From contig NZ_VOMB01000027.1 of assembly GCF_019050325.1 (NCBI RefSeq), forward strand, positions 299,150-363,149: a DNA stretch of 64,000 nt, given 5' to 3'. Of the stretch, positions 1 to 11,923 are shown piece after piece; positions within the stretch are counted from its first letter, which is position 1, and each line of letters starts with the position of its first letter. Origin of the DNA: [Mycobacterium] fortunisiensis (GTDB lineage: Bacteria > Actinomycetota > Actinomycetes > Mycobacteriales > Mycobacteriaceae). The position numbers were made by a program, and so were the translations under genes. The notes beneath the pieces are model-generated. The model did no database searches, was not told the DNA's origin, and saw nothing but the letters and a program-made list of their open reading frames with translations.

Positions 1-1917
<1,917 letters not shown>

Positions 1918-1960
1918 TCGTCAATTTCGGCGTTGCTCATCGAGTCGATCTCACTGCTCT

Positions 1961-1977
1961 TACCAGGAAGTCTGGTA
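1961..1977. other. Short inverted repeat downstream of glgX
   Basis: Arms TACCAG and CTGGTA with a 5-base loop, 44 bases after the glgX stop. It could be a weak terminator or an operator; there is no T-tract. The rest of the 300-base gap to the marR-like gene holds no convincing gene. Confidence 0.25.
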
Positions 1978-2096
1978 CCTTGAAGATGTAGCAGCCGTGG
2001 CCGCCTAAGTAGATGTTGAGCATGCGCTCGATGTCACCGGCCGGGCGGGCTGGGGGGTACGAGCCGAAGAGCGGCGGCAACTACCCTGCGGCCACG

Positions 2097-2126
2097 GCTG
2101 CGGCTTCTCAGCGGATTTGCCGCAGC
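2097..2126. other. 8-bp stem-loop in the glgX to marR gap
   Basis: GCTGCGGC and GCCGCAGC pair perfectly around a 14-base loop. It lies about 180 bases past glgX and 90 bases before the MarR gene, so it may be the intrinsic terminator (mycobacterial type, without U-tail) of glgX readthrough. Function is inferred only from structure. Confidence 0.25.
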
Positions 2127-2185
2127 GACATTTCGTTCATCCAATCGATTCATTCGGCGTTCACCTCGCGTCCACCTGGCGACAT

Positions 2186-2206
2186 ATACCTCTGTCACAG
2201 AGGTAT
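2186..2206. promoter_or_regulatory. Probable MarR operator, perfect 9-bp inverted repeat
   Basis: ATACCTCTG and CAGAGGTAT are perfect reverse complements separated by TCA. The right arm runs into a -10-like TATTGT at 2204-2209, whose transcription start would fall at about 2216-2217, exactly on the ATG of the MarR gene. The position predicts that the regulator blocks its own promoter and so controls the downstream ABC exporter, and that the mRNA is leaderless. Confidence 0.7.
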
Positions 2207-2216
2207 TGTGCGGGGC

Positions 2217-2669
2217 ATGGAAACGCGACGCGATCTCGTCGGCGACCTCTTCGGCGTCGTGGGCCGATTCCGCAGGCAGCTGCGGCGATCGACCGGCGGC
2301 GGTTTCGATGCCGCCGGATTGACCCAGTCCCAGGGCGAATTACTCCGCCTCGTCGGGCGCAGACCCGGCATCTCGGTGCGAGAGTCGGCGGGCGAGCTCA
2401 ACTTGGCGCCCAACACCGCGTCGACCTTGGTGTCCCGCCTGGTCGCAGACGGACTGCTGATCAGAACCCCGGATAACACCGATCGCCGGGTGGCCCAGCT
2501 GCGGCTCACCCCACCCGCACAAGCCATCGCCGACGAATCACGAGCGGCCCGCCGGGCCGCCCTGGAGGCTGTTCTGACACAGCTCGACGACGCTCAGATC
2601 AACGACCTGGCACGCGGTTTGGCCGTCATGACCGAACTGACCCGGCTGCTGCACGAGAGGGAAGCATGA
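2217..2669 (+). CDS. MarR-family transcriptional regulator
   Basis: A 150-residue winged-helix regulator. The central part shows the MarR fold: a helix-turn-helix followed by the wing signature around DNTDRRVAQLRLT. ATG 2217 is chosen because it matches the usual MarR length and sits one turn after a perfect operator-like palindrome; GTG 2208 would fall beside the palindrome, and the frame stays open further upstream without support. The stop overlaps the start of the ABC ATPase gene by 4 bases (ATGA), so regulator and exporter are translationally coupled. This is the standard layout for a locally acting repressor of drug efflux. The ligand is unknown. Confidence 0.85.
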   Translation: METRRDLVGDLFGVVGRFRRQLRRSTGGGFDAAGLTQSQGELLRLVGRRPGISVRESAGELNLAPNTASTLVSRLVADGLLIRTPDNTDRRVAQLRLTPPAQAIADESRAARRAALEAVLTQLDDAQINDLARGLAVMTELTRLLHEREA

Positions 2670-3484
2670 CCACCCCGGCCCCGGCCATCGACTGCAGCCA
2701 CCTGACCCACCGGTACGGCTCGTTCACCGCGGTCGACGATCTCACCCTGCAGGTACACCGCGGTGAAACCCTGGGCCTGCTCGGCCCCAACGGCGCGGGC
2801 AAGACCACGGCGGTGCGGGTGCTGACCACCCTGACGCCCGTGCAGCAGGGCGAGGTGCGGATCTTCGGCCTCGACACCCGGCGGAACACCATGGACATCC
2901 GGTACAACATCGGCTATGTGCCACAACAACTCTCGATCGAAGCCGCCCTGACCGGCCGGCAGAACGTCGAGTTGTTCGCACGGTTGTACGACGTGCCACG
3001 CACCGAACGCACCGAACGGGTGGACCAGGCCCTGGCCGCCATGCAGCTGTCCGATGTGGCCGAGGCGGTGGCCGGAACCTACTCCGGCGGCATGGTGCGC
3101 CGCCTGGAGTTGGCCCAGGCTCTGGTCAACCGGCCGCAGCTGCTGATCCTCGACGAGCCGACGGTCGGGCTGGATCCCATCGCCCGCGACAGCGTCTGGA
3201 CCCAAGTCGACCGGATGCAGGCCGAGTTCGGCATGACCGTCCTGCTCACCACGCACTACATGGGTGAGGCCGACGCACTGTGCGACCGCGTCGCACTCAT
3301 GCACCACGGCCGGCTCCAGGCCGTCGGCACGCCGGCCGAACTGAAGGCCACCGTCGCCGAACATGCCACCCTGGAGGACGTTTTCCGGCACTACGCCGGC
3401 TCCGACCTGACCGAGACCGGCACGCAGTCCGGCGGCATGCGCGAGGTGCGCTCGACCCGAAGGACGGCGCGTCGTGTCAGCTGA
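2666..3484 (+). CDS. ABC exporter ATP-binding protein, DrrA-like
   Basis: A 272-residue nucleotide-binding subunit for an ABC-2 type exporter, acting on the inner face of the membrane. Visible motifs are Walker A GPNGAGKTT (about residues 40-48), signature YSGGMVRR, Walker B LLILDEPTVGLDP, and the H-loop histidine in LLTTHYMGEAD. The ordering and the C-terminal extension resemble daunorubicin-resistance DrrA ATPases. It is cotranscribed with the MarR gene (4-base overlap) and with the permease that follows (11-base overlap). The substrate, presumably a drug or lipid, cannot be read from the sequence. Confidence 0.9.
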   Translation: MTTPAPAIDCSHLTHRYGSFTAVDDLTLQVHRGETLGLLGPNGAGKTTAVRVLTTLTPVQQGEVRIFGLDTRRNTMDIRYNIGYVPQQLSIEAALTGRQNVELFARLYDVPRTERTERVDQALAAMQLSDVAEAVAGTYSGGMVRRLELAQALVNRPQLLILDEPTVGLDPIARDSVWTQVDRMQAEFGMTVLLTTHYMGEADALCDRVALMHHGRLQAVGTPAELKATVAEHATLEDVFRHYAGSDLTETGTQSGGMREVRSTRRTARRVS

Positions 3485-4280
3485 GACTCTGGTCCTGGCC
3501 CCGCGCGGGATCCGCCGGGCGCGTGCCATGGCGATGCGGATGGCCGCATTCGCCCTCGTCGAGCTGCAGAAGCTGCGTCACGACCGCACCGAGTTGTTCA
3601 CCCGGATGGTCCAGCCGGCGCTGTGGTTGCTGATCTTCGGTCAGACCTTCAGCCGACTGCATCTGGTGGATACCGGCGGCGTGGAGTACCTGACCTTTCT
3701 GGCACCGGGCATCATCGCCCAATCTGCGCTGTTCATCTCGATCTTCTACGGCATCCAGATCATCTGGGACCGGGATGCGGGCATCCTGGCCAAGCTCATG
3801 GTGACACCCGCACCCGCCTCGGCACTCGTGACGGGCAAGGCGTTCGCCGCGGGGGTGCGCTCGGTGGTGCAGGTGCTCGGGGTGGTGCTGCTGGCTTATC
3901 TGATGGGCATCGCGATGACGGTCAACCCGCTGCGCATCCTGGCCGCCATGGCAGTGGTGGCGCTGGGTGCGGCGTTCTTCGCGTGTCTGTCGATGACACT
4001 GGCCGGGTTGGTGCGCAAGCGGGACCGGTTGATGGGCATCGGCCAGGCAATCACCATGCCGTTGTTCTTCGCGTCCAACGCGCTCTACCCCGTCGACATC
4101 ATGCCGACCTGGCTGCGCTGGCTGTCGACCGTCAATCCGCTCAGCTATGAGGTCAACGCGTTGCGCGGACTGCTGATCGGTACCCCGACGAACTGGGTAC
4201 TCGACATCAGCGTGCTGATCGCGGCCGCGGTGCTGGGCATCGTGGTGGCCTCGGCACTGCTACGGAGGCTGGTCCGTTAA
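3474..4280 (+). CDS. ABC-2 type exporter permease, DrrB-like
   Basis: A 268-residue integral membrane protein with about six hydrophobic segments, the last one close to the C-terminus. It begins at GTG 3474 inside the end of the ATPase gene. The segment GIQIIWDRDAGILAKLMVTP is the typical cytoplasmic coupling region of ABC-2 (DrrB/NodJ) permeases. Together with the ATPase it should form a homodimeric or heterotetrameric exporter under MarR control. Confidence 0.9.
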   Translation: MSAETLVLAPRGIRRARAMAMRMAAFALVELQKLRHDRTELFTRMVQPALWLLIFGQTFSRLHLVDTGGVEYLTFLAPGIIAQSALFISIFYGIQIIWDRDAGILAKLMVTPAPASALVTGKAFAAGVRSVVQVLGVVLLAYLMGIAMTVNPLRILAAMAVVALGAAFFACLSMTLAGLVRKRDRLMGIGQAITMPLFFASNALYPVDIMPTWLRWLSTVNPLSYEVNALRGLLIGTPTNWVLDISVLIAAAVLGIVVASALLRRLVR

Positions 4281-4336
4281 GGCCAACCAACCGGATGGTT
4301 TAGGGTGCTGTCAGATCCACCGAGAGGGAGACGGTC

Positions 4337-5494
4337 ATGCAACTGGCGCTCACACCGGAGGAAGCAGCTTTCCGCGATGAGCTGCGCACCTTCTACACCA
4401 CCAAGATTCCGGCCGAGCTTCGGGAACGAAACCGGCTGGGACTGCCGCTGGGCAAAGAGGGCATCGTCACCGCGCACAAAATCCTGCACGAGCACGGTCT
4501 GGCGGTACCCAACTGGCCCGTCGAATGGGGCGGCAAGGATTGGACGCCGAACCAGCATCAGATCTGGCTCGACGAGATGCAGTTGGCCAGCGTCCCCGAA
4601 CCGTTGACCTTCAACGCCAGAATGGTCGGCCCGGTGATCGCCGAGTTCGGCTCGCAGGAGGTCAAGGAACGCTTCCTGCCGCCCACCGCGGCGCTGGATA
4701 TCTGGTGGTGCCAGGGCTTCTCCGAGCCCGAGGCCGGTTCTGACCTGGCCTCGCTGCGTACCACCGCGGTGCGCGACGGGGACAGCTACATCGTCAACGG
4801 CCAGAAGACCTGGACCACCCTGGGCCAGTACGCCGACTGGATCTTCTGCCTGGTCCGCACCGACCCCCAGGCGCCCAAGAAGCAGGCCGGTATCTCGTTC
4901 CTGCTGATGGACATGAACACCCCGGGCATCACGCTGCGCCCGATCAAGCTGATCGACGGCAGCTTCGAGGTCAACGAGGTGTTCTTCGAGGATGTCCGGG
5001 TGCCGGCCGATCAACTGGTGGGCGAAGAGAACCACGGGTGGACGTACGCGAAGTTCCTGCTCGGCAACGAGCGGACCGGCATCGCCCAGGTGGCCCGCAC
5101 CAAGGTCCGCCTCGCCGACGTGAAGGCCAGAGCGAAGGCCAACGGTCTGCTGTCCGATCCGCTGTTCGCCGCCCGGCTGGCCGAGGCCGAAAATGACGTG
5201 CTGGCTTTGGAACTCACCCAGATGCGGGTGACGTCGGATTCCGCCGACGGCAAGCCGAGCCCGGCCTCCTCGGTGCTCAAGCTGCGCGGCAGCCAGCTGC
5301 AGCAGACCGCCACCGAGCTGCTGGTGGAGGTGGCCGGCGCCGATTCGCTGCCCTACGAGGCCGGCGACATCGCCTCACCGGATTGGGCCCAGCACGCCGC
5401 CCCGCACTACCTCAACTACCGCAAGACCTCCATCTACGGCGGCAGCAACGAGGTACAACGCACCATCATCGCCTCCACCATTCTCGGATTGTGA
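4337..5494 (+). CDS. Acyl-CoA dehydrogenase, large subunit (FadE type)
   Basis: A 385-residue FAD-dependent acyl-CoA dehydrogenase that introduces an alpha,beta double bond into an acyl-CoA. The FAD/substrate motif WWCQGFSEPEAGSD is near residues 123-136 and the C-terminal motif YGGSNEVQR is present. At the C-terminal position where medium-chain enzymes carry the catalytic Glu there is Gly; Glu245 in GNERTG is the likely base, as in mycobacterial enzymes of the ChsE/FadE26 kind. An SD (GAGGGAG) precedes the ATG. The second subunit gene follows after 8 bases, implying an alpha2beta2 heterotetramer. The physiological acyl-CoA is unknown. Confidence 0.9.
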   Translation: MQLALTPEEAAFRDELRTFYTTKIPAELRERNRLGLPLGKEGIVTAHKILHEHGLAVPNWPVEWGGKDWTPNQHQIWLDEMQLASVPEPLTFNARMVGPVIAEFGSQEVKERFLPPTAALDIWWCQGFSEPEAGSDLASLRTTAVRDGDSYIVNGQKTWTTLGQYADWIFCLVRTDPQAPKKQAGISFLLMDMNTPGITLRPIKLIDGSFEVNEVFFEDVRVPADQLVGEENHGWTYAKFLLGNERTGIAQVARTKVRLADVKARAKANGLLSDPLFAARLAEAENDVLALELTQMRVTSDSADGKPSPASSVLKLRGSQLQQTATELLVEVAGADSLPYEAGDIASPDWAQHAAPHYLNYRKTSIYGGSNEVQRTIIASTILGL

Positions 5495-5502
5495 GTTGAG
5501 CC

Positions 5503-6603
5503 ATGGACTTTCAGCTGACCGAAGAACAGACCCTGCTGGCCGACACCACCCGTGACCTGCTGTCGGGCTACGACACCGAGAAGCGCAACAAGGTGGTGGA
5601 CGCCGAGCCCGGATTCGACCGCCAGGTGTGGGGACAGCTGGCCGAGGTCGGGATCCTCGGACTCGGATTCGACGAGGATTCCGGTGGCCAGATCGAAATC
5701 ATGGCGGTGCTGGGCGAAATCGGACGCCGGTTGGCGCCCGAGCCCGTGCTGCACGGCGCGCTGGGACCCGGCGCGATCATCGCCGAGGTCGGCACCGACG
5801 CCCAGCGCGCACTGCTCGAGGAGGTCGCTGCCGGCCAGAAGATCCTGGCCTTCGCCCACGCCGAGCCGGGCGTGCGCGGCACCGCCGGTGTGACGACCGC
5901 CGCGACGCGCAACGGCGACGGGTGGACGCTGAGCGGCACCAAGAACCCGGTGCTGGCCGGTGACGTCGCCGACACGCTCGTCGTCAGTGCAGCACTTCCC
6001 GACGGCGGCACCGGACTGTTCCTGGTCGACGCCGCGAACGTCAGCCGCCAGGGCTACCGGACCTTCGACGGCCAGCGCGGGGCCCAGATCACGCTGGAGG
6101 CCACGCCCGCCGAGCCGCTCGGTGAGCCTGCCGACGCCAGCGGGGCGATCGCCAACGCACTGGTGCGGATCTCGGCCGGCCTGTGCGCCGAGGCGGTCGG
6201 CGTGATGGACGAGTCGCTGCGGCTGACCACCGATTACCTCAAGTCCCGCAAGCAGTTCGGGGTCACGCTGAGCAAGTTCCAGACGCTGACCCAGCGGGCC
6301 GCCGACATGTACATGTCGCTTGAGTTGGCCCGCAGCATGGGCACCTATGCGGCGATGTCGATCGCCGACGGCGACCTGGATCCGGTGATCGCGGCCCGGG
6401 CCAAGCTCCAGATCGGCCGCTCGGGGCGGCACATCTCGCAGGAGTCGATCCAGCTGCACGGCGGCATCGGCGTCACCGCCGAATACCCCGTCGGCCATTA
6501 CGCGGCCCGGCTTACCGCCATCGAGCACACGTTGGGCTCCTCGGCAGATCAGCTACGGACGCTGGTCGGCCAGCTCGACAGCTACGAGATCGCCACGCTG
6601 TGA
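5503..6603 (+). CDS. Acyl-CoA dehydrogenase, partner subunit (FadE type)
   Basis: A 366-residue acyl-CoA dehydrogenase fold directly downstream of the first subunit. The C-terminal part has the flavin-contacting motif LHGGIGVTAEYPVGHY, while no obvious catalytic Glu is seen at the usual positions, which fits a partner subunit of a heteromeric FadE that completes the FAD site. Such pairs are typical of mycobacterial steroid and branched-lipid degradation. Its 3' end overlaps the 3' end of the MFS gene on the other strand by 51 bases. Confidence 0.88.
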   Translation: MDFQLTEEQTLLADTTRDLLSGYDTEKRNKVVDAEPGFDRQVWGQLAEVGILGLGFDEDSGGQIEIMAVLGEIGRRLAPEPVLHGALGPGAIIAEVGTDAQRALLEEVAAGQKILAFAHAEPGVRGTAGVTTAATRNGDGWTLSGTKNPVLAGDVADTLVVSAALPDGGTGLFLVDAANVSRQGYRTFDGQRGAQITLEATPAEPLGEPADASGAIANALVRISAGLCAEAVGVMDESLRLTTDYLKSRKQFGVTLSKFQTLTQRAADMYMSLELARSMGTYAAMSIADGDLDPVIAARAKLQIGRSGRHISQESIQLHGGIGVTAEYPVGHYAARLTAIEHTLGSSADQLRTLVGQLDSYEIATL

Positions 6604-8016
6604 CAGCAGCCGCTGCGGCCGGGGCCCGTTCGGTATCGCCGTGGCGATGAGGGCGGCCCCGACCGCGGCGGCGGCGGCGATCAGCAGGGCGACGCGGAAC
6701 CCGGCCGGCGACGGCAGCGTCTGGCCGGCGAAGACCACCGTCATCTGGGCCAGCACCGCGGTCATCACCGCGCTGGAGGTCGAGGTGCCCAGGGAGCGGG
6801 CCAGTGAGTTGATGCTGTTGGCGGACGCGGTTTCCGACACCGGCACTGCGGCGTTGATCAGGGCGGGCAGCGAAGCGAACGCGAACCCGACGCCGAAGCT
6901 GACGATCAGGCCCAGCACCAGCACCCCGACCGGGGTGTCGAGGAGCACGATCCCCGCGAAGTAGCCGGCGGCGATGATCGCGCTTCCGATCACCAGCACG
7001 ACTTTTGGTCCGCGCGCGGCGATCACGCGCGCCGCAACCGGCGCTGCCGCCATCATCGCCAGACCGCCCGGGGCCATCCACAGCCCGGTGGCGACCATGC
7101 TCTGCCCCAGCCCGAAGCCGGTTTCGCGAGGCATCTCCAGCAGCTGCGGGCCGACGAGCGACATCGCGAACATGCCGAAACCCACGGCGATCGAGGCGAG
7201 ATTGGTCAGCAGCACCGGACGCTTCAACGTGGTGCGCATGTCCACGATCGGTGCGGGCACCCGGTACTGCCACCAGGTGAAGACGGCGAATGTGACGATG
7301 GCTGCGGCGAACAGGCTCAGCGTGGTGGCGCTGCCCCAGCCCCACATCCCGCCTTTCGAGATGGGCAGCAACAACATCACCAGGCCGATCCCGAGTAGGA
7401 CCGCGCCGAGCGGGTCGAAGCGGTGATCAGCAGAGACCGGCTCCAGATCGGGCACCAGCAGCACGAACAGGATGCCCGAGGCCAGGCCGAGCCCGGCCGC
7501 ACACCAGAACAGCGCATGCCAGTTGAACTGCTCGGCGATCACCGCCGACAGCGGCAGGCCCAGCGCACCGCCCACGCCCAGCGATGCGCTCATCAGCCCC
7601 ATCGCCGAGGCCACCCGCTCCGGCGGCAGTGCGGCGCGCAGCACGCTGATGCCCAGCGGGATGACCGGGACGCCGAAACCCTGTAGACCGCGGCCGATGA
7701 TCATCGGGATCAGCGAGGTGGTCATCGCGGCGACCAGCGATCCGACGAACAGCAGCCCGGCGCACAGCACGAGGATCCATTTGGGGCCGTACATGTCGCC
7801 GAGTCGGCCCAGCATGGGCGTGGACACCGCGCCGGTCAGCAGCGTCACCGTGATCGCCCACGAGGCGTTCGCCCCACTGGTGTTCAGCAGGGCGGGCAGT
7901 TGCGGGATCAACGGGATGATCAGGGTTTGCATGAGTGAGACGCTGACGCCCGCCGCCGCGAGAACGGCGATCAGCAGCCCACCGGCCGCCGAACGGCGCG
8001 CAGGCTGTTTAGGCAT
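6553..8016 (-). CDS. MFS drug/metabolite transporter, EmrB/DHA2-like
   Basis: A 487-residue major facilitator with roughly 12-14 hydrophobic segments. The cytoplasmic loop motif GRLGDMYGPKW after the second segment is the MFS motif A. ATG at 8016 is chosen because a -10-like TATCTT (minus strand, 8029-8024) lies exactly 7 bases upstream and no ribosome-binding site is present, suggesting a leaderless transcript; the frame stays open upstream but that part is antisense to mak. It lies 37 bases after mak on the same strand, so it may also be read from the treS promoter. Substrate unknown. Confidence 0.85.
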   Translation of the reverse strand: MPKQPARRSAAGGLLIAVLAAAGVSVSLMQTLIIPLIPQLPALLNTSGANASWAITVTLLTGAVSTPMLGRLGDMYGPKWILVLCAGLLFVGSLVAAMTTSLIPMIIGRGLQGFGVPVIPLGISVLRAALPPERVASAMGLMSASLGVGGALGLPLSAVIAEQFNWHALFWCAAGLGLASGILFVLLVPDLEPVSADHRFDPLGAVLLGIGLVMLLLPISKGGMWGWGSATTLSLFAAAIVTFAVFTWWQYRVPAPIVDMRTTLKRPVLLTNLASIAVGFGMFAMSLVGPQLLEMPRETGFGLGQSMVATGLWMAPGGLAMMAAAPVAARVIAARGPKVVLVIGSAIIAAGYFAGIVLLDTPVGVLVLGLIVSFGVGFAFASLPALINAAVPVSETASANSINSLARSLGTSTSSAVMTAVLAQMTVVFAGQTLPSPAGFRVALLIAAAAAVGAALIATAIPNGPRPQRLLSQRGDLVAVELADQRP

Positions 8017-8023
8017 GCTAAGG

Positions 8024-8052
8024 AAGATAAGCGATCGACGTGACCGAACACA
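8024..8052 (-). promoter_or_regulatory. Candidate leaderless promoter for the MFS gene
   Basis: On the minus strand a -10-like TATCTT (8029-8024) is preceded, at a spacing of about 18, by a -35-like TTGTGT, and is followed by exactly 7 bases to the ATG. The site lies in the 37-base mak-MFS gap. Confidence 0.4.
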
Positions 8053-8053
8053 A

Positions 8054-9372
8054 TCAGGAGAGCAGGCGGGCCACCGACCCCAACGGGACGGGCAACCAGC
8101 TGGGCCGGTACCGCGCCTCATAGGCCGCCTCGTACACCGCTTTGTCCAGCTCGTAGGCCGCCAGCAAGCTCGCGTGCTCGCGCGGGTCGGTACCGGCCAC
8201 CGCGGCGTAGCCGTCGCAGAATGCCGCGCTGTTGCGGTCGGCCCATTCCCGGGCCCGGGCCGCGAGTTGGCGGGCCCGGTCGTCGTCGGTGGACAGGTCC
8301 ACCAGGCGGGCGTACGCCGCATAGTCGAAGGATCGAAGCATCCCCGCGACGTCGCGCAGCGGGGAATCCGGGCTGCGCCGCTGCGGCAGCGGCTGGCCGG
8401 GCTCGCCCTCGAAGTCGATCAGCAACCAGCGCTCCGGCGTGCGCAGCACCTGACCGAGGTGCAGATCCCCGTGGATGCGCTGGACCGTCACCTGCTCGTC
8501 GGCCAGCTTGCGGTAGCGGTCCTCGATCAATGAAACATGTTGGCGCAGTTGCGGTACCGTCTCCGCCGCGGTGGCCAGCCGGGCGGACACCAACTCGGCC
8601 GGAAAGGTCGCCGGCTCCGTGCCGAGCTGTTCGGCCAGGCAGGCGTGCACCGAGGCCACCGCCTCTCCGAGGCGGTAGGACTCGGCGGCGAAGTCACCGC
8701 CCACCTCATCGGCGTACAGGTCGCCTTCGGCGAACAGATCGCGGGTGCTGGCGGTGGCCATGTCCCAGCCCTCGGCCGAGTTGGCGGCGAATTCGGTCAC
8801 CATCCCCAACGCGAACGGCTCACCGCCCCAGTCGATGTCGACCGATCCCAGCAGCCTGGCCACGTGCGGGTTGCCGGCCCTGGCCAGCACCCGGTTGAGC
8901 TCGACGTCGGGGTTCACCCCCGGGGTGACCCGGCGAAACACCTTGAGAACGGCATCCTGGCCGAACACCACGCTGGTGTTGCTCTGTTCGGCCGAGGACA
9001 CCCGGGGTGGCGCATCGAGCGGCAGCGCCGCCCCCGGCTCCTTCCTACAGCGCAGTTCGCCCACCGTGGCCGACCGGTCGATCATCTCCAGCAGGTACCG
9101 CGCGGCGTCCTGGTCGTACAACGCGTCGTAGGCGGTGCGTCCGCCGTCGTCACCGATCCTGGCCAGCAAGCTGTATTCGTCGATCGGGTCGGCGTCCCAC
9201 TTCACCAGCACCTGGTAGCGCTCGGTGGTCCCGTCGGCATAGGACACCCCCAGCAGTGTCAGGTCGAGGTCCCCGTTGAGCGCGAGCACCAGAGTCGGTG
9301 TGACCGAGACCAACTCACGCCCGCGGCCGGCATACCAGCGCTGCTGTGTCAGCCACTCACCGAATTCGATGC

Positions 9373-9376
<4 letters not shown>
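8054..9376 (-). CDS. mak: Maltokinase (Mak/Pep2)
   Basis: A 440-residue kinase that phosphorylates maltose with ATP to alpha-maltose 1-phosphate, the donor used by GlgE for alpha-glucan synthesis. It has the eukaryotic-like/aminoglycoside kinase fold: catalytic IHGDLHLGQ and the metal-binding LIDFEGEP that follows. The N-terminus (FGEWLTQQRWYAGRG) is the Mak-specific cap. Its start overlaps the treS stop by 4 bases (ATGA), the conserved treS-mak arrangement; in many mycobacteria TreS and Mak form a complex. Same order as M. tuberculosis Rv0126-Rv0127. Confidence 0.95.
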
Positions 9377-11148
<1,772 letters not shown>

Positions 11149-11364
11149 CAGCCTCCCAACGTACCCACTTCCACCGGCGGCGACACCTGGTGCGCATCGT
11201 GCCATCCCGAATTGATCCTGCAGCAACGTGTTTCGCCATACCCGAGGTGTTTGCGGAAAAACTAACGGTTGAATAAGAGACCGCGAAGGGTTACGTTTTT
11301 CCCGCATTTGATCTCTTCGCCGGCCCCGGGCCGGCGATCACGAACACTCGATGAGGGATGGCCT
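11149..11364. other. Divergent intergenic region treS / HTH-like gene
   Basis: This gap separates two divergent genes and must contain both promoters. An AT-rich stretch around 11255-11315 (AAAAACTAACGG and GTTACGTTTTTCCC) is the most promoter-like part. No clear palindrome or gene was found. Confidence 0.35.
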
Positions 11365-11823
11365 GTGGGTGAGTCCGCACCAAATGACGGTGAAGCACCA
11401 GTAATCGTTGGACTGTCCGATGCCGCGATGCACATGTACATCGCCGCCATCGACGCACTACCGCCCGTCGGCGACCCGGAGTTCGCGGATCGCGCCGGGG
11501 TGGTCCTCAGCGGTCTGCGCAAGCTGCAGGCCTCGCTGTCGGAAGCCGCCGGCCGTAGTCGCGTCACCCCGTCGGTCATCGTCGCGCTGTCCGGTGTGCG
11601 GCACCGCTACGACGAACTGATGACGGTCGCGTCCGAAGGTCCGGGCGCCACGCTGGGTCAGCGGCTCTACGTCGCGCGCGGCAACGCGAAGCTGTCCACC
11701 GAGGAAGCCGCCAACGGCGTCGGGCTGCGTAAGGACCTCATCGAGGCGGTCGAGGCCGAAGAGCCCGCGACCGAGTCCGAGACCGCCCAGATCAAGGACC
11801 TCATCGCGGCACTCGGCGGCTGA
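11365..11823 (+). CDS. Small HTH-like protein, function unknown
   Basis: About 152 residues if GTG 11365 (VGESAPND...) is the start; the open frame reaches back to 11269, but that N-terminal part looks non-coding. The N-terminal half is alpha-helical (SDAAMHMYIAAIDAL...). The C-terminal half (GQRLYVARGNAKLSTEEAAN... RKDLIEAVE) has the spacing of an XRE-type helix-turn-helix, so it may be a DNA-binding regulator. Its stop codon lies inside the first unit of a tandem hairpin repeat. Being divergent from treS makes it a possible local regulator, but this is only positional inference. Confidence 0.7.
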   Translation: MGESAPNDGEAPVIVGLSDAAMHMYIAAIDALPPVGDPEFADRAGVVLSGLRKLQASLSEAAGRSRVTPSVIVALSGVRHRYDELMTVASEGPGATLGQRLYVARGNAKLSTEEAANGVGLRKDLIEAVEAEEPATESETAQIKDLIAALGG

Positions 11824-11900
11824 GCCGCCAAGGCAGACCCGGCGGCTGAGCCGCCAAGATAGGCACGGCGGCTGGCCGCCAAGGCAGACCGGCGGCTGAC
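11814..11900. repeat. Tandem hairpin repeat, about 3.5 copies of a 26-bp unit
   Basis: GGCGGC begins at 11815, 11841, 11867 and 11891, giving periods of 26, 26 and 24. Each full unit contains GGCGGC-TGA-GCCGCC (third copy GGCGGC-TG-GCCGCC), followed by AAGGCAGACC or AAGATAGGCA, so each can fold into a short GC hairpin. The first unit includes the Gly-Gly-stop codons of the upstream gene, and the array ends 23 bases before the next start. It may act as a multiplied terminator and could vary in copy number between strains. Confidence 0.8.
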
Positions 11901-11923
11901 ACACGGACGGTAGGGTTCGCCAC

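Noticed and set aside
8017..8322. N-terminal extension of the MFS protein
   Set aside because: It overlaps mak on the same strand in another frame and is hydrophilic Arg/Pro-rich; the ATG 8016 with -10 spacing fits better.
11814..11900. CRISPR array
   Set aside because: The repeat unit is continuous with no unique spacers and each unit is a hairpin with its linker; it is a tandem repeat.
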